Positions 50,097-60,696 are shown, numbered from the stretch's first letter. The stretch is 64,000 nt of DNA from Domibacillus aminovorans (GCF_001643235.1 NZ_LQWY01000012.1:124001-188000); one strand, 5' to 3'. Program-made: numbers and translations. The notes: generated by a model from the letters alone, not told the origin.

Positions 50097-51191
50097 TTAC
50101 CCCTTTAAGCGGCTAATGCCAAGCACAATCCCTGCAGATGCCAGTGTCATCGTCAAAGAAGAGCCCCCATAGCTTAAAAATGGCAGCGTTACACCTGTCA
50201 CCGGCATCAGCCCGATCACAACACCTAGATTAATAAATGACTGCAGACTGATCATCGCTGTAATCCCACAAACAAGCAGTGCAGCAAATGAATCTTGTGT
50301 GCGCATGCCAATATGAATACCGCGCCAGATGAGCAGAAAAAAGAGCGTTATAATGAAGACCGCTCCGATAAAGCCCGTCTCCTCTGCCCAGATGGCAAAA
50401 ATAAAGTCTGTCTGTGGTTCTGGCAAATAATAATATTTTTGCCTACTTTCTCCATATCCGTGTCCGAATAATCCACCAGGACCAACTGCGTAAAGCGACT
50501 GAATGATTTGAAAGCCACTTCCGAGCGGGTCAGACCATGGATCAAGATACGCTGTTATCCGTTTCATCCGGTATGGCGCAGATGCAATTAAAATCGCAAG
50601 TCCCCCTAAAGCAGACAAACCAGTCATAACAAAAAAACGAATCCGGGCGCCCGCGATAAACAATAGAAGAAAGGCAGTACCGCCCATCACTGCTGCCGTC
50701 CCAAGATCAGGCTGCAGCATAATGAGCCCAAATGCCATACCAAGAACAAAAAGTGGTTTAAATAGTCCTTTCCAGAATAAATGAATGACGGTTTTTCGTT
50801 CAGAGAGCAACACGGACAAATAAAAAATGAGCGCAATTTTCATTAATTCTGATGGTTGAAACGAAAGTGATCCGACCCCAATCCAGCTTTGTGATCCGTT
50901 TCTCACCATTCCAATCCCTGGAATGAGTACGGTTATTAATAAGAAGAAAGCGAGTAATAGCAATGGTCGTGCGATTTTTTTCCAGACTCGGTAATCAACA
51001 TATGAAACACCAGCCATGGTGATCAAGCCAATTGCAGCAAAGAATGCCTGTCTCTGGAAAAAATAAAAAGGATTTTCATAGTTGAACTGCCCCCACACTT
51101 CTCCTGCACTTGCAACCATAAATAAACCCGAGCCGGTCAAAAGCAATACAAGCATCAAGAATACATAATCCGGCGCTTGTCTGAAAACGAT
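50097..51191 (-). CDS. spoVE: SEDS-family peptidoglycan polymerase, SpoVE/FtsW-like
   Basis: A polytopic membrane glycosyltransferase of the SEDS family; position between murD and murG matches B. subtilis spoVE (spore cortex synthesis). Motifs include LIPGIGMVRNGSQSWIGVG, PSELMKIALI, ASAPYRMKRITAYLDPW, DPLGSGFQIIQSLYAVGPGG and LPFLSYGGSS. The frame from the first conventional start (TTG, 51158) lacks the conserved RQAPDYVFLM N-terminus. That sequence is encoded just upstream, and an ATC codon at 51191 has AAAGGAG at 6 nt. Starting there gives 364 residues (B. subtilis 366). The coordinates given assume that AUC start. A substitution or base-call error of ATG is the alternative. Confidence 0.88.
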   Translation of the reverse strand: MVFRQAPDYVFLMLVLLLTGSGLFMVASAGEVWGQFNYENPFYFFQRQAFFAAIGLITMAGVSYVDYRVWKKIARPLLLLAFFLLITVLIPGIGMVRNGSQSWIGVGSLSFQPSELMKIALIFYLSVLLSERKTVIHLFWKGLFKPLFVLGMAFGLIMLQPDLGTAAVMGGTAFLLLFIAGARIRFFVMTGLSALGGLAILIASAPYRMKRITAYLDPWSDPLGSGFQIIQSLYAVGPGGLFGHGYGESRQKYYYLPEPQTDFIFAIWAEETGFIGAVFIITLFFLLIWRGIHIGMRTQDSFAALLVCGITAMISLQSFINLGVVIGLMPVTGVTLPFLSYGGSSLTMTLASAGIVLGISRLKG

Positions 51192-51216
51192 TCTGCACTC
51201 CTTTCCAATACCAAAA

Positions 51217-51252
51217 ATAAGAGCCGGAGCCTCATCCGGCTCCGGCTCTTTC
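51217..51252 (-). terminator. Terminator after murD
   Basis: Minus strand: AGAGCCGGAGCC pairs with GGCTCCGGCTCT around GGATGA, followed by TATTTTTGG. It separates murD from spoVE; I could not place a separate spoVE promoter in the short gap. Confidence 0.85.
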
Positions 51253-52602
51253 TTATAGTGTATTCACGCAATTAATAAATATGTCGCCGCGCTCTTCAAA
51301 TGTTTTATATTGATCCCAGCTCGCACATGACGGTGACAAAAGAACAACGTCACCTTCCTCTGACAATGAAACAGCTCTTTCTACTGCATCGGTCATATAA
51401 TCGGCTTTTTCAAATAATGAAATTCCCGCTTTCGCAGCTGTATTTTTCCATTTTTCAGCTGTCTCTCCAAATGCAATAATCGCTTTTACTGATGTTAAAT
51501 GTGGAAGTAAATCATCAAATTCATTGCCGCGGTCCAGCCCTCCTGCAAGAAGAACGATCGGTGACTTGAAAGCTGTTAATGCACTTTTCGTCGCCAATGT
51601 ATTTGTCGCTTTTGAATCATTGTAAAACTTCCGGCCGTTCCATTCACGGACAAACTGGGTCCGGTGGCGAACACCTGCAAATGTTTTTAGAACATGGCAG
51701 ATTGCTTCATTCGAAACACCCGACAGTTTTACAGCCGCAACCGCTGATAAAATATTTTCGAGGTTATGATTACCTGGCAATGCAACATCCTCTGTATGCA
51801 TAATTGCTTCCTCTTGAAAAAAAATAGTTCCTTCTTTAATATACGCTCCATTTTTCACTTTTTGATTCACTGAAAATGGAATAACCGCCGCTTGACTCGA
51901 ACCTGCCATCGACAGAAGTGCTTCCTGGTCAGCGTTAATAATCAAATAATCTTCTTCTGTCTGGTTTTTCGTAATATTCATTTTCGCACCGGCGTATTCT
52001 TCTTTTGAACCATGATAATCCAGATGCGCGTCATAAATATTTGTAATAATCGCGATATGCGGGCGGAACGTTTGAATGCCCATCAACTGAAATGAGGATA
52101 GTTCGATCACGACACGGTCGTCCGGTTTTGCCCTTTGCACAACTTCCGATGCGACTTCCCCTATATTTCCAGCTAATACTGTCCCTTTGCCATCTTCTTT
52201 CATCATTTCATTAATTAATGTCGTCGTCGTTGTCTTTCCGTTCGTTCCAGTAATGCCGATGAAAGGCGCTTCTGAAATGAGTCCCGCGATTTCTACTTCT
52301 GTAATGACCGGAATGCCTCGTAGCACTGCTGTTGAAATAATAGGGTTCGAATACGGAATACCCGGGTTTTTAACGACGACTTCAAATCCTTCATCGAGAA
52401 GTTCAAGCGGATGGCTTCCGCAAATGACATTGATCCCTTCTGCCTGAAGGGTCCGTGCCGCCTCATTTTCTTCAAGTGGTTTACCGTCGTTAACAGTAAC
52501 GACTGCTCCTAATTTTTTCAATAGAGTCGCTGCCGCAAGTCCGCTTTTTGCAAGACCGAGCACGAGCACTTTTTTTCCATTATACTGATTGATTTGCTTC
52601 AT
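51253..52602 (-). CDS. murD: UDP-N-acetylmuramoylalanine-D-glutamate ligase
   Basis: Adds D-glutamate to UDP-MurNAc-Ala. The N-terminal Rossmann loop [13 protein letters not shown], the ATP loop [15 protein letters not shown] (about residues 115-129), and the ligase motif NDSKATNT followed by LLAGGLDRG are clear. The ATG at 52602 overlaps the mraY stop (ATGA) and gives 449 residues. A longer open frame upstream lies in mraY and is not used. Confidence 0.96.
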   Translation of the reverse strand: MKQINQYNGKKVLVLGLAKSGLAAATLLKKLGAVVTVNDGKPLEENEAARTLQAEGINVICGSHPLELLDEGFEVVVKNPGIPYSNPIISTAVLRGIPVITEVEIAGLISEAPFIGITGTNGKTTTTTLINEMMKEDGKGTVLAGNIGEVASEVVQRAKPDDRVVIELSSFQLMGIQTFRPHIAIITNIYDAHLDYHGSKEEYAGAKMNITKNQTEEDYLIINADQEALLSMAGSSQAAVIPFSVNQKVKNGAYIKEGTIFFQEEAIMHTEDVALPGNHNLENILSAVAAVKLSGVSNEAICHVLKTFAGVRHRTQFVREWNGRKFYNDSKATNTLATKSALTAFKSPIVLLAGGLDRGNEFDDLLPHLTSVKAIIAFGETAEKWKNTAAKAGISLFEKADYMTDAVERAVSLSEEGDVVLLSPSCASWDQYKTFEERGDIFINCVNTL

Positions 52603-53570
52603 AAATTCCATACTCCAATCCAGACGCCAATCGCTGCGGCCACAACCCCGACAAACCAGAACGTAACGACAACGCGCCATTCTGACCAGCCGCCAAGTTC
52701 AAAATGATGGTGCAGCGGGCTCATTCTAAAAATTCGTTTACCTCTTGTTTTAAAAGACCACACTTGTAAAATAACCGACAGCGTTTCTGCAACAAAAACG
52801 ATACCAATTAACAATAATAAAAATTCAAATTTCGTTAAAATAGATAATACTGCAATCGCACCACCGAGCGCCAGTGAACCGGTGTCACCCATGAAAACGT
52901 GCGCCGGATAAGCATTGAATACAAGAAAGCCGATAACTGCACCGACAACGGCAAAAGCAAAAATCGCTGTTTCTTCAAGCCCCTGACTCCATGCGATAAC
53001 CGCGTAGGCACCAAATGCAACGGATGCAGTGCCGGATACAAGACCGTCTAGTCCATCTGTTAAATTTACAGCATTTGAAAATCCGACAAGCCAAAATAAG
53101 ACGAACAAGGCATATAGAATCCCAATATCAATGGAAAAGAATCCGAATGACAGCTCTGTTGATAATCCATGTTGTGCATAAATAATATAAAATATAACAG
53201 AAATGACAATTTGCCCGATTAATTTTTGCAAAGATGTCAATCCAAGGTTCCGTTTCATGACAACTTTAATGAAATCATCGAGGAAGCCAAGCAGCCCGAA
53301 ACCAATTGTGACAAGCAACAATAAAATCGTTTCTGGGCCCACCGATCCAAACAACTGCACGAAAAACAATGTTGTGATTACAATGGACAGTAAAAAAACG
53401 AGACCGCCCATCGTCGGTGTCCCCGATTTTTGCTGATGCGACTCTGGTCCTTCTTCTCGAATACTCTGCCCAAATTTTAGCCGGCGTAAAAATGGAATAA
53501 ATAACGGTGCAATGAGAACCGTTATAAAAAAGGAAACAGCGATGACTAATCCAATCTGCCATTCACTCAT
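52599..53570 (-). CDS. mraY: Phospho-N-acetylmuramoyl-pentapeptide transferase
   Basis: An integral membrane enzyme that makes lipid I from UDP-MurNAc-pentapeptide and undecaprenyl phosphate. Ten or so hydrophobic segments are evident. Active-site motifs are [25 protein letters not shown] (catalytic aspartates), [12 protein letters not shown] and [13 protein letters not shown]. 323 residues. The ATG overlaps the murE stop by 4 nt. Confidence 0.97.
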   Translation of the reverse strand: MSEWQIGLVIAVSFFITVLIAPLFIPFLRRLKFGQSIREEGPESHQQKSGTPTMGGLVFLLSIVITTLFFVQLFGSVGPETILLLLVTIGFGLLGFLDDFIKVVMKRNLGLTSLQKLIGQIVISVIFYIIYAQHGLSTELSFGFFSIDIGILYALFVLFWLVGFSNAVNLTDGLDGLVSGTASVAFGAYAVIAWSQGLEETAIFAFAVVGAVIGFLVFNAYPAHVFMGDTGSLALGGAIAVLSILTKFEFLLLLIGIVFVAETLSVILQVWSFKTRGKRIFRMSPLHHHFELGGWSEWRVVVTFWFVGVVAAAIGVWIGVWNL

Positions 53571-55042
53571 GCGATCCCTCCTGTCTTGTCACCAAACGCT
53601 TCTTTTGCGACTTCACGGTCATCAAAATGAATCACATCCTGACCAATAATTTGATATGTTTCATGTCCTTTGCCGGCAATCACAACAGCGTCACCCGGTT
53701 TTGCCAAAGCGATGGCCTGGTGAATCGCCTCTTTCCTTTCGCCAATGACCGTATACTGCTGTCCAATCACGCCTGCTTCCATATCGGCTAAAATGGCCGC
53801 CGGATCTTCACTTCGAGGGTTGTCCGATGTAAAGATTGCTACATCTGCATACTGACAAGCTGCCTGTGCCATTAATGGCCGCTTCATTTTATCTCGATCG
53901 CCTCCGCATCCAACGATGACCATGACCCGCCCGGTCGTCAGTGGACGAACGGTTTGAAGCACGTTAACGAGACTGTCCGGTGTGTGAGCATAATCGACAA
54001 TAACGGAAATACCACTTTCGTTTGGTACCATTTCAAATCGGCCCGCTACACCACTTACTCGTTCAAGTGCCAATTTCATTGTTTCCGCTGCAACAGATGA
54101 AACGAACCCTGCTGCAAACGCTGCAAGCACATTATATACATTGAACAATCCCGCTAATTTGGACTGAATATCAATCGTTCCACCTGGATAATGAATAGTA
54201 AATGCCGTTCCTTCTGACGTAAGGCGAATATCCTTCGCTTGAATATCCGCGCGGCGTTCGATACCGTAAGTAACGACAGACGCGGCTGTCATCGCTTCAT
54301 ATACGCGTGATGCCTCATCGTCCACATTGAGCACGGCGTAGGCTTGATTCCCTGCATGAAACGAATTGCCAAGACGTGCGAACAGAAGGCCTTTCGCTGT
54401 CCGATATTCATCCATTGTCCGATGAAAATCAAGATGGTCCTGCGTTAAATTTGTAAAGACCGCCACATTAAACTGTGTACCATTCGTACGGCCCTCTTGC
54501 AGTGCATGAGAGGATACTTCCATCACAGCAGATGAGACACCTGCGCTCTTCATCTTCGCAAACGTTTTTTGCAATGTTAAGCTTTCCGGCGTTGTGTTTT
54601 TCGTTTCAATCATTTCATCGCCAATCTTCATATACATCGTCCCGATTAAGCCAGTCGTCTCGCCGTTGGCCCGAAGAATTTCTTCGATCAAATGACTCGT
54701 CGTCGTTTTTCCATTCGTACCGGTAATAGCAATGAGATGAAATGATTCAGTTGGGTGTTCATAAAAATGCGCAGCCAGCTGCGCCATTACTCTTTTCGTA
54801 CTGCGCACATAAATAACAGGTACCGGTACATCTACCGGCTGCTCGGCAATAATAGCTACCGCTCCTTTTGCTGCTGCTTCTTTTGCCGCACTATGGCCAT
54901 CAAATGTATACCCTTTTATACAAATAAAAATCGACCCGTCAGAGACAAGACGGTGGTCGTTTTCAATCGATGTAACTGCCGGATTCCCCACTTTATCCTG
55001 ACTGTAAAATGGAATGGCTGCGAGCAAAGTTGATAAGTCCAC
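53567..55042 (-). CDS. murE: UDP-MurNAc-tripeptide synthetase, meso-diaminopimelate-adding
   Basis: Adds the third amino acid of the peptidoglycan stem. The ATP loop is [17 protein letters not shown] (about residues 108-124). The specificity motif DNPR in [11 protein letters not shown] indicates meso-diaminopimelate rather than lysine, fitting a Bacillus-type wall. The GTG at 55042 is preferred over a TTG three codons upstream because AAAGGA lies 7 nt before it. 491 residues. Confidence 0.95.
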   Translation of the reverse strand: MDLSTLLAAIPFYSQDKVGNPAVTSIENDHRLVSDGSIFICIKGYTFDGHSAAKEAAAKGAVAIIAEQPVDVPVPVIYVRSTKRVMAQLAAHFYEHPTESFHLIAITGTNGKTTTSHLIEEILRANGETTGLIGTMYMKIGDEMIETKNTTPESLTLQKTFAKMKSAGVSSAVMEVSSHALQEGRTNGTQFNVAVFTNLTQDHLDFHRTMDEYRTAKGLLFARLGNSFHAGNQAYAVLNVDDEASRVYEAMTAASVVTYGIERRADIQAKDIRLTSEGTAFTIHYPGGTIDIQSKLAGLFNVYNVLAAFAAGFVSSVAAETMKLALERVSGVAGRFEMVPNESGISVIVDYAHTPDSLVNVLQTVRPLTTGRVMVIVGCGGDRDKMKRPLMAQAACQYADVAIFTSDNPRSEDPAAILADMEAGVIGQQYTVIGERKEAIHQAIALAKPGDAVVIAGKGHETYQIIGQDVIHFDDREVAKEAFGDKTGGIA

Positions 55043-55103
55043 ACTTTTCAATCCTTTCTATTAAAGAACAATATGTACAATTCCTGAGATTTCTATTGTA
55101 ACG

Positions 55104-55160
55104 AAAAAAAGCCACCGAAGCGAATGCTTTTCAGCCTGTTTCGGTAATTTTCGGCGGCTT
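55104..55160 (-). terminator. Terminator after spoVD
   Basis: Minus strand: AAGCCGCCGAA pairs with TTCGGTGGCTT (11 bp, one G-U) across a long, partly structured loop, followed by TTTTTCG. It lies just after the spoVD stop. Confidence 0.75.
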
Positions 55161-55167
55161 CGCTCAA

Positions 55168-57060
55168 TTATTTTAATAAAACGCGCACTTTACTGCCTCT
55201 TTCTACTTTAACACCTGCTGATGGTGACTGCGATGCTACTGTTTCACCACTGCCTTCAATTTCAATATCAACATTAATTAATTGCTCTTTTAATTCTTGC
55301 TTCGTCAAACCAACAAGATTAGGCACTTCGATCATATCGGGGTCATTCCACGTTTTTTCTTTTTCTATCTGATTTTTTTGCGGTTTGACACCGAGCAGTG
55401 GCAGTACATCAGCCATCATCTTCCCGACAATCGGTGCGACTACCGTTCCGCCAAATTGTACCGTTCCTTTCGGGTTATCGATCGCTGTATAAATGACCAC
55501 TTTCGGATCGTTAGACGGTGCCACAGCGATAAACGAAACGATATGATTATTTTCTAAATAACGTCCGTCTTTCGCTTTTTGCGCAGTTCCTGTTTTCCCG
55601 CCAATCCGGTAGCCTTCTACAAACGCGTTTCGACCGGTTCCTTTTGCGACGACACTTTCAAGTGCCCGACGAACTTCACTCGAAGTTTCCTCTGAGACGA
55701 CACGTCTTACTTTTTTCGGCTCGTTTTCAATCATTACTTTCCCCGTTTTCGGATCCGTCCAGTTCATCGCTACATACGGACGATACAGTATACCACCGTT
55801 GACGGCTGCTGAAACCGCGGTAACCTGTTGGATAGGTGTGACCGCTACCCCCTGTCCAAAGGCCGTTGTTGCATCTTCAACAGGACCCGCTGACTGCTCT
55901 GTAAATAAAATACCTGTTCCTTCCCCATATAAATCAATACCCGTTTTTTGTCCAAATCCAAATTTACGAATATATTGGAAGAGTGTTTTTTCACCGAGAC
56001 GGCTCCCCATTTCAACGAAGCCCGGATTACATGAATTTTCAACGACTTCAAGAAACGTTTGATGACCATGTCCTCCTCGTTTCCAACAGCGCAGTCTGGT
56101 TCCATTGACGACTACATAGCCTGGATCATGAAAATGTTCTTGATCAAGATCAACTTTCTTTTCTTCTAGCGCTGCCGCTAGTGTAATAATTTTAAATGTT
56201 GAACCCGGTTCAAATGTACTCCACACCGGCAAATTTCGGTTATACACATCCGGGTCATAATCCCCAAATGATGACGGATTGTATGACGGCCGGGATGACA
56301 TGGCTAGTATTTCACCGCTGTTCGGATCCATCGCAATCGCCATTGCCCCTTCCGGCTTGTACATTTTTTCCGCGTTGTCTAGTTCTCGTTCAACTACGGC
56401 TTGAATTTTTGCATCGATCGTTAGTTGCAAATCCATTCCGTTTTCAGGCGGTATATAGCTATCAGCCATACCTGGCATTTTTTCTCCTTTCGCGTCGGTG
56501 TACATTTGAACGGAACCGGCTGTTCCTGCTAACTTTTTATCGTAGTATGCTTCGATTCCTGCCAGCCCCTGATTATCTACACCGGTAAAACCAATAACGT
56601 GAGCAAGGCGTTCATTCAATACGTAATCCCGGATCGAATCTTCCCCAACCCATACACCTTTCAACTGCAATTTCGTTACTTGCCTGGCTGTTTCAACTGA
56701 AAGATTCCGACCTCTTGACTGAAGGCGTTCAATCGATGAGCGCTTCGTCATTCTTTCCAATAAAACGGATTCTTTTTCATTCAAAATAGTGGCCAGCTTA
56801 CGCGCTGCTGTTTGAGCATCTTCAATTTGTGCTGGAATCACGTAAACAGATGATGTATGTTTATTTCCAACAAGAACTGTTCCATTTCGGTCTTTAATAA
56901 AGCCACGCTCCGGCTGAGCAGGAATGCTTCTTCCCCATAGTTCTTCCGCTTTTTCGGTTAACTCGCTACCGATTGACAACTGAATATAGGCCGTGCGAAC
57001 AATGAGGGCTGTAAAGGCTATGAGTGAAACAGCAAGAAGCCAAAACATTCTGTTGCGCAA
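55168..57060 (-). CDS. spoVD: Sporulation-specific penicillin-binding protein SpoVD
   Basis: A class B transpeptidase that crosslinks spore cortex peptidoglycan in the mother cell. A short cytoplasmic tail and one membrane helix (about residues 5-25) precede the dimerisation domain. The transpeptidase follows: SxxK in FEPGSTFKIIT, SxN in VENSCNPGF, and KTG in GGKTGTAQK. A single PASTA domain closes the protein (VPNLVGLTKQELKEQL...), typical of SpoVD. The start is TTG at 57060 with GGAGAGGG upstream, giving 630 residues; the longer open frame has no Shine-Dalgarno. A possible sigma-E promoter lies directly upstream. Confidence 0.93.
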   Translation of the reverse strand: MRNRMFWLLAVSLIAFTALIVRTAYIQLSIGSELTEKAEELWGRSIPAQPERGFIKDRNGTVLVGNKHTSSVYVIPAQIEDAQTAARKLATILNEKESVLLERMTKRSSIERLQSRGRNLSVETARQVTKLQLKGVWVGEDSIRDYVLNERLAHVIGFTGVDNQGLAGIEAYYDKKLAGTAGSVQMYTDAKGEKMPGMADSYIPPENGMDLQLTIDAKIQAVVERELDNAEKMYKPEGAMAIAMDPNSGEILAMSSRPSYNPSSFGDYDPDVYNRNLPVWSTFEPGSTFKIITLAAALEEKKVDLDQEHFHDPGYVVVNGTRLRCWKRGGHGHQTFLEVVENSCNPGFVEMGSRLGEKTLFQYIRKFGFGQKTGIDLYGEGTGILFTEQSAGPVEDATTAFGQGVAVTPIQQVTAVSAAVNGGILYRPYVAMNWTDPKTGKVMIENEPKKVRRVVSEETSSEVRRALESVVAKGTGRNAFVEGYRIGGKTGTAQKAKDGRYLENNHIVSFIAVAPSNDPKVVIYTAIDNPKGTVQFGGTVVAPIVGKMMADVLPLLGVKPQKNQIEKEKTWNDPDMIEVPNLVGLTKQELKEQLINVDIEIEGSGETVASQSPSAGVKVERGSKVRVLLK

Positions 57061-57087
57061 AGATTCCCTCTCCTTTCTCCCTCCATG

Positions 57088-57116
57088 ACTATATGCAGAA
57101 AAAAAGAAAAATTGAC
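57088..57116 (-). promoter_or_regulatory. Candidate sigma-E promoter of spoVD
   Basis: CATATAGT (57088-57095) fits the sigma-E -10 pattern CATAnAnT and lies 14 bp from GTCAATT (57110-57116), a loose match to the -35. Expression in the mother cell would fit the gene's role. The -35 abuts the pbpB terminator. Confidence 0.5.
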
Positions 57117-57156
57117 AAAAAACCGTTATGGAATCCGTCATCCATAACGGTTTTTA
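57117..57156 (-). terminator. Terminator after pbpB
   Basis: Minus strand: AAAAACCGTTATGG pairs with CCATAACGGTTTTT around a 10-nt loop, with T residues following. It isolates the vegetative pbpB from sporulation-specific spoVD. Confidence 0.92.
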
Positions 57157-57160
57157 TCAA

Positions 57161-59368
57161 TTAGCGGGGTTGATCAGAATCTTCTTTTGCCTTTTCATTC
57201 GCTTCTTCCACGTTTCCTTGCTGTTCAAGCTGCACGATTAATTTTTGTCCTTCTTTCAATACACTATCCGTCTCAATATTTTGTGATATGACGTAACCTG
57301 TACCGGAATAGCTTAGTTTCAGTCCGACAATTTCGGTTATTTTCATAACGTCACGGATCGCCCATCCTGTCATGTCAGGCATTGTCCAGTTATCCGATGT
57401 AAGAAGCACAGCTTTTTCACCTTGTAACATCTTCTCTCCAGCTGCTGGCACCTGTTTGACAATTTTGTTTCCTGTTCCAATAATGACAGGATCTACTCCA
57501 TATTTTTCATATGCTTCGCGCGCTTTAAATGTTTTTTCACCTGTAAAATCTTTTAATTCCACTGTTTTGGAGACAATATTTTCAGCTGGTTTTACATTCA
57601 AATATTGAAGGCTGTTCCTCATAACAGGATTGAATATCCTTGAAACAGGGGCAGAACCTGATTCATTTTCCAGCTTTGGCTGTGCGACTGCTACATAGAC
57701 AATCAGCTCAGGGTCATCTTTTGGTGCTATGCCAATGAATGAAAATAAGTAGTTGCTTGCTCCAGTTAAATATTTTCCATCTTTCCCAACAAGCTGTGCC
57801 GTCCCCGTTTTCCCTGCTACATCATAGCCTTCAATTTGGTAAGTTTTACCAGTTCCTTCTTCAGCTGTCAAAACGGTCTCAAGCACATCCAGTGTTTCGT
57901 CAGCCGTTTCTTTGGAGATGGGTTCACCAACAACTTCTGGTTCTACGTTAATGATCGTGTCACCAGTCTCATTATCCGCAATTTTATCAATGACATATGG
58001 TTTCATCATTTTCCCATTATTTGCAATCGCAGTTGCACCTTGAATCATCTGCATAGCGGTCACCGTTGTTCCTTGACCGAATGAGGTTGTCACTTGCTCA
58101 AGCGGGAAATTATATAATATACTTCCCGACGCTTCATTCGGCAGTTGAATACCTGTTTTTTGCCCAAAATGAAAGTCTTCCAAGTATTGACGGAAAACAC
58201 CCGGTGTCATTTTCTCCAGAAGTTTGGCCATTGCGACATTAGAAGACCGCTGTATGCCTTCCGCATAAGTGATTTCTCCCCATCCTGCGCCGCCATTATG
58301 GTCTCTTATACGGTTCGGACCAACTTGATAAGTACCTGATTGATACGTTTCTTCCGCATTAAATACACCTTCTTCAATGGCCGCTGCAAGCGTAAATATT
58401 TTCATCGTTGAGCCCGGTTCATATGAATATTCAACAAGATCATTCATCCAATTGACATCCAGCCCTTCACGTGTACCTGGATGAAATGTGGGCCGCTGAC
58501 TCATCGCTAAAATCTTTCCTGTTTTTGCTTCCGCTACAATCGCAAATGCTTTTGATGGATCATATTGCGCCTCCACCTCATTTAACGCATCTTCAAGAAA
58601 CGTTTGAATCTTAGAATTAATCGTTAAGTAAATATCATTTCCGTCTTCTGGTTCAGCGACCATTTCGTGACGGTCTGGCAATAAATATCCCCACAAATCG
58701 CTCGTATAACGAATTTTACCGTCTTTCCCCTTTAAATATTTCTCATAAGACTTTTCAATCCCCATTTGTCCTTCTGTTTCAAACGTAATTTTACCGTCTT
58801 TCCCCTCTTCTTCTATTTGCTGCGTAAAGCCAATTAAGTGAGAAGCAAATTTACCATTCGGGTAAAATCGTTTTGCTTGGCGGATAAACGTGATACCCGG
58901 CAAATTTTCATCTTCAATTTTGCGTTTCACACTGTTAGACAAACCACGACCAGCGCTACCAAACTCTACTTGAAACGGATCACCATCTTTTTTTAATCGC
59001 TTTAGTATTTCCACTTCTTCCATGTCGAGATATTTAGCAAGGACTTTCGCTGTTTTCTCTGGATCAGTCACATGATTAGGTTCTTTTTGGTCCGTTGTCA
59101 CAGACGCATCTAATATTGCTGCAATTGTAAACGATGATGTGTCCTCTGCAATGACTTCATTATTCGCGTCGTATATCGTGCCTCGTTTAGCTTCTAATAC
59201 ATCCGTTCGTCTATATTTTTCAAGTGCTTCATTTTTCAGCTCATGTCCGTCTGCTTTACCAGTTGCTTGAATGAATAGTACTCGCGAAAATAAGATAAAA
59301 AAGAGGAGGGCGAATCCAACAAAAAGGATCGCAGCTCCTATCTTTTGATTATTTCTATTTTCAATCAT
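57161..59368 (-). CDS. pbpB: Penicillin-binding protein 2B
   Basis: The class B transpeptidase of the division septum. A membrane helix near residues 10-30 precedes the dimerisation domain. Catalytic motifs are SxxK in YEPGSTMKIFT, SxN in RSSNVAMAK and KTG in AGKTGTAQL. Two C-terminal PASTA repeats follow, with a charged tail. 735 residues. The ATG overlaps the ftsL stop by 4 nt. Confidence 0.96.
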   Translation of the reverse strand: MIENRNNQKIGAAILFVGFALLFFILFSRVLFIQATGKADGHELKNEALEKYRRTDVLEAKRGTIYDANNEVIAEDTSSFTIAAILDASVTTDQKEPNHVTDPEKTAKVLAKYLDMEEVEILKRLKKDGDPFQVEFGSAGRGLSNSVKRKIEDENLPGITFIRQAKRFYPNGKFASHLIGFTQQIEEEGKDGKITFETEGQMGIEKSYEKYLKGKDGKIRYTSDLWGYLLPDRHEMVAEPEDGNDIYLTINSKIQTFLEDALNEVEAQYDPSKAFAIVAEAKTGKILAMSQRPTFHPGTREGLDVNWMNDLVEYSYEPGSTMKIFTLAAAIEEGVFNAEETYQSGTYQVGPNRIRDHNGGAGWGEITYAEGIQRSSNVAMAKLLEKMTPGVFRQYLEDFHFGQKTGIQLPNEASGSILYNFPLEQVTTSFGQGTTVTAMQMIQGATAIANNGKMMKPYVIDKIADNETGDTIINVEPEVVGEPISKETADETLDVLETVLTAEEGTGKTYQIEGYDVAGKTGTAQLVGKDGKYLTGASNYLFSFIGIAPKDDPELIVYVAVAQPKLENESGSAPVSRIFNPVMRNSLQYLNVKPAENIVSKTVELKDFTGEKTFKAREAYEKYGVDPVIIGTGNKIVKQVPAAGEKMLQGEKAVLLTSDNWTMPDMTGWAIRDVMKITEIVGLKLSYSGTGYVISQNIETDSVLKEGQKLIVQLEQQGNVEEANEKAKEDSDQPR

Positions 59369-59715
59369 TTCGGTTCAACAACCTTAATGTTTTGATCACT
59401 TAAATCAAGACCCATTGCTTTTGCACGTTCCCATATCTTTTCATATGTGCTTTCTTCACTAATTTGCATGTCGAGGTCGCGATTCACTTTTTCTTGTTCC
59501 TGGACTTTTGCATTCATGTCCTGTATTTGTTTATTCGTTTCATAAATTGCTGCCTGTGTAGAAATGAGTTTGGCACACATAAAACAAACAGTCAGAACAA
59601 AAACAACAAATAATACTTTTTCACCCGGGGTAAAGAAGTGCTTATTCATTTTGCGCTGCTTGACAGACGACGTTTTCGGTTGTTCAATGATTGGTTGTTT
59701 CGCTGTATTGTTCAT
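59365..59715 (-). CDS. ftsL: Cell division protein FtsL
   Basis: A short bitopic division protein that pairs with DivIC and DivIB. A cytoplasmic N-terminus is followed by one membrane helix (VLFVVFVLTVCFMCAKLI, about residues 34-51) and a coiled coil rich in Gln, Glu and Lys. 116 residues, close to B. subtilis FtsL (117). The ATG has GGGGGG 6 nt upstream. Sequence conservation in FtsL is weak, so the call rests on topology and position between rsmH and pbpB. Confidence 0.93.
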   Translation of the reverse strand: MNNTAKQPIIEQPKTSSVKQRKMNKHFFTPGEKVLFVVFVLTVCFMCAKLISTQAAIYETNKQIQDMNAKVQEQEKVNRDLDMQISEESTYEKIWERAKAMGLDLSDQNIKVVEPK

Positions 59716-59726
59716 CTTGATCCCCC

Positions 59727-60680
59727 CTAAACGGTTGTCTTTCTTTTTTCTGCAATGCGCAGTTTTGCGGATCGTGCCCGATTGTTTTCTTCTAATTCTT
59801 CTTCCGCTGGCATAATTGGTTTTCTAGTCACAAGTTTTAAAACAGGCTCAAATTCTTCAGGTATGATCGGTAGTCCAGACGGCAGTTCCGGTCCTTTTGA
59901 CGCTTCTTTAAACACTGTTTTACAAATACGGTCTTCAAGCGAGTGAAATGTAATGACGCTAATACGCCCATTTATATTTAAAAGAGCTATCGCATCGTCA
60001 AGCGAACGCTCAAACACCCCAAGTTCATCATTCACCGCAATACGGATCGCTTGGAAAACGCGTTTAGCTGGATGCCCGCCTTTTCGTCTAGCTGGTGCTG
60101 GAATAGCTTCTTTAATTAAATCTGTCAGTTCACCAGTTGTTTCCACCGGTTTTTTTTCACGTGCCGCTTCAATTTTACGGGCAATTTGCTTCGAAAATTT
60201 TTCTTCTCCGTATTTAAAAAAAATGCGAACGAGTTGCTCAAATGGCCAATCATTTACGACATCATAAGCAGACAAAGCGGCACTTTTATCCATGCGCATA
60301 TCAAGCGGTGCATCGTGATGATAGCTAAACCCTCGTTCCGGTGTATCCAATTGTGGGGATGAAACACCAAGATCATATAGAATCCCATCTACACCCGTTA
60401 TGCCGCGGCTTTTCAGTTCACTTTTTATGTGTTCAAAATTGCTTTTTATAAAAACGACCCGGTCACCAAACGTGGCGAGACGTTTTTTCGCATGTTCAAT
60501 GGCTGTTTCGTCTTGGTCAAACGCATACAATTTTCCATCTGGGCCAAGCTGAGACAACAAGTATTCGCTGTGGCCTGCTCCACCCAATGTACAGTCTACA
60601 TAAATTCCATCTGGGCGAATATTAAGCCCATCGACCGTTTCACGCAATAGCACGGTCGTATGATTAAATTCCATTTTCAT
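59727..60680 (-). CDS. rsmH: 16S rRNA (cytosine-1402-N4) methyltransferase
   Basis: Methylates C1402 of 16S rRNA with SAM. The SAM loop [13 protein letters not shown] (about residues 30-42), [19 protein letters not shown], and [13 protein letters not shown] are diagnostic (former MraW). The ATG at 60680 is taken; a second ATG two codons later is equally reasonable because the Shine-Dalgarno (GGACTGAT) is weak. It follows mraZ by 16 bp as the second gene of the dcw cluster. Confidence 0.95.
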   Translation of the reverse strand: MKMEFNHTTVLLRETVDGLNIRPDGIYVDCTLGGAGHSEYLLSQLGPDGKLYAFDQDETAIEHAKKRLATFGDRVVFIKSNFEHIKSELKSRGITGVDGILYDLGVSSPQLDTPERGFSYHHDAPLDMRMDKSAALSAYDVVNDWPFEQLVRIFFKYGEEKFSKQIARKIEAAREKKPVETTGELTDLIKEAIPAPARRKGGHPAKRVFQAIRIAVNDELGVFERSLDDAIALLNINGRISVITFHSLEDRICKTVFKEASKGPELPSGLPIIPEEFEPVLKLVTRKPIMPAEEELEENNRARSAKLRIAEKRKTTV

Positions 60681-60696
60681 ATCAGTCCAATCACAT

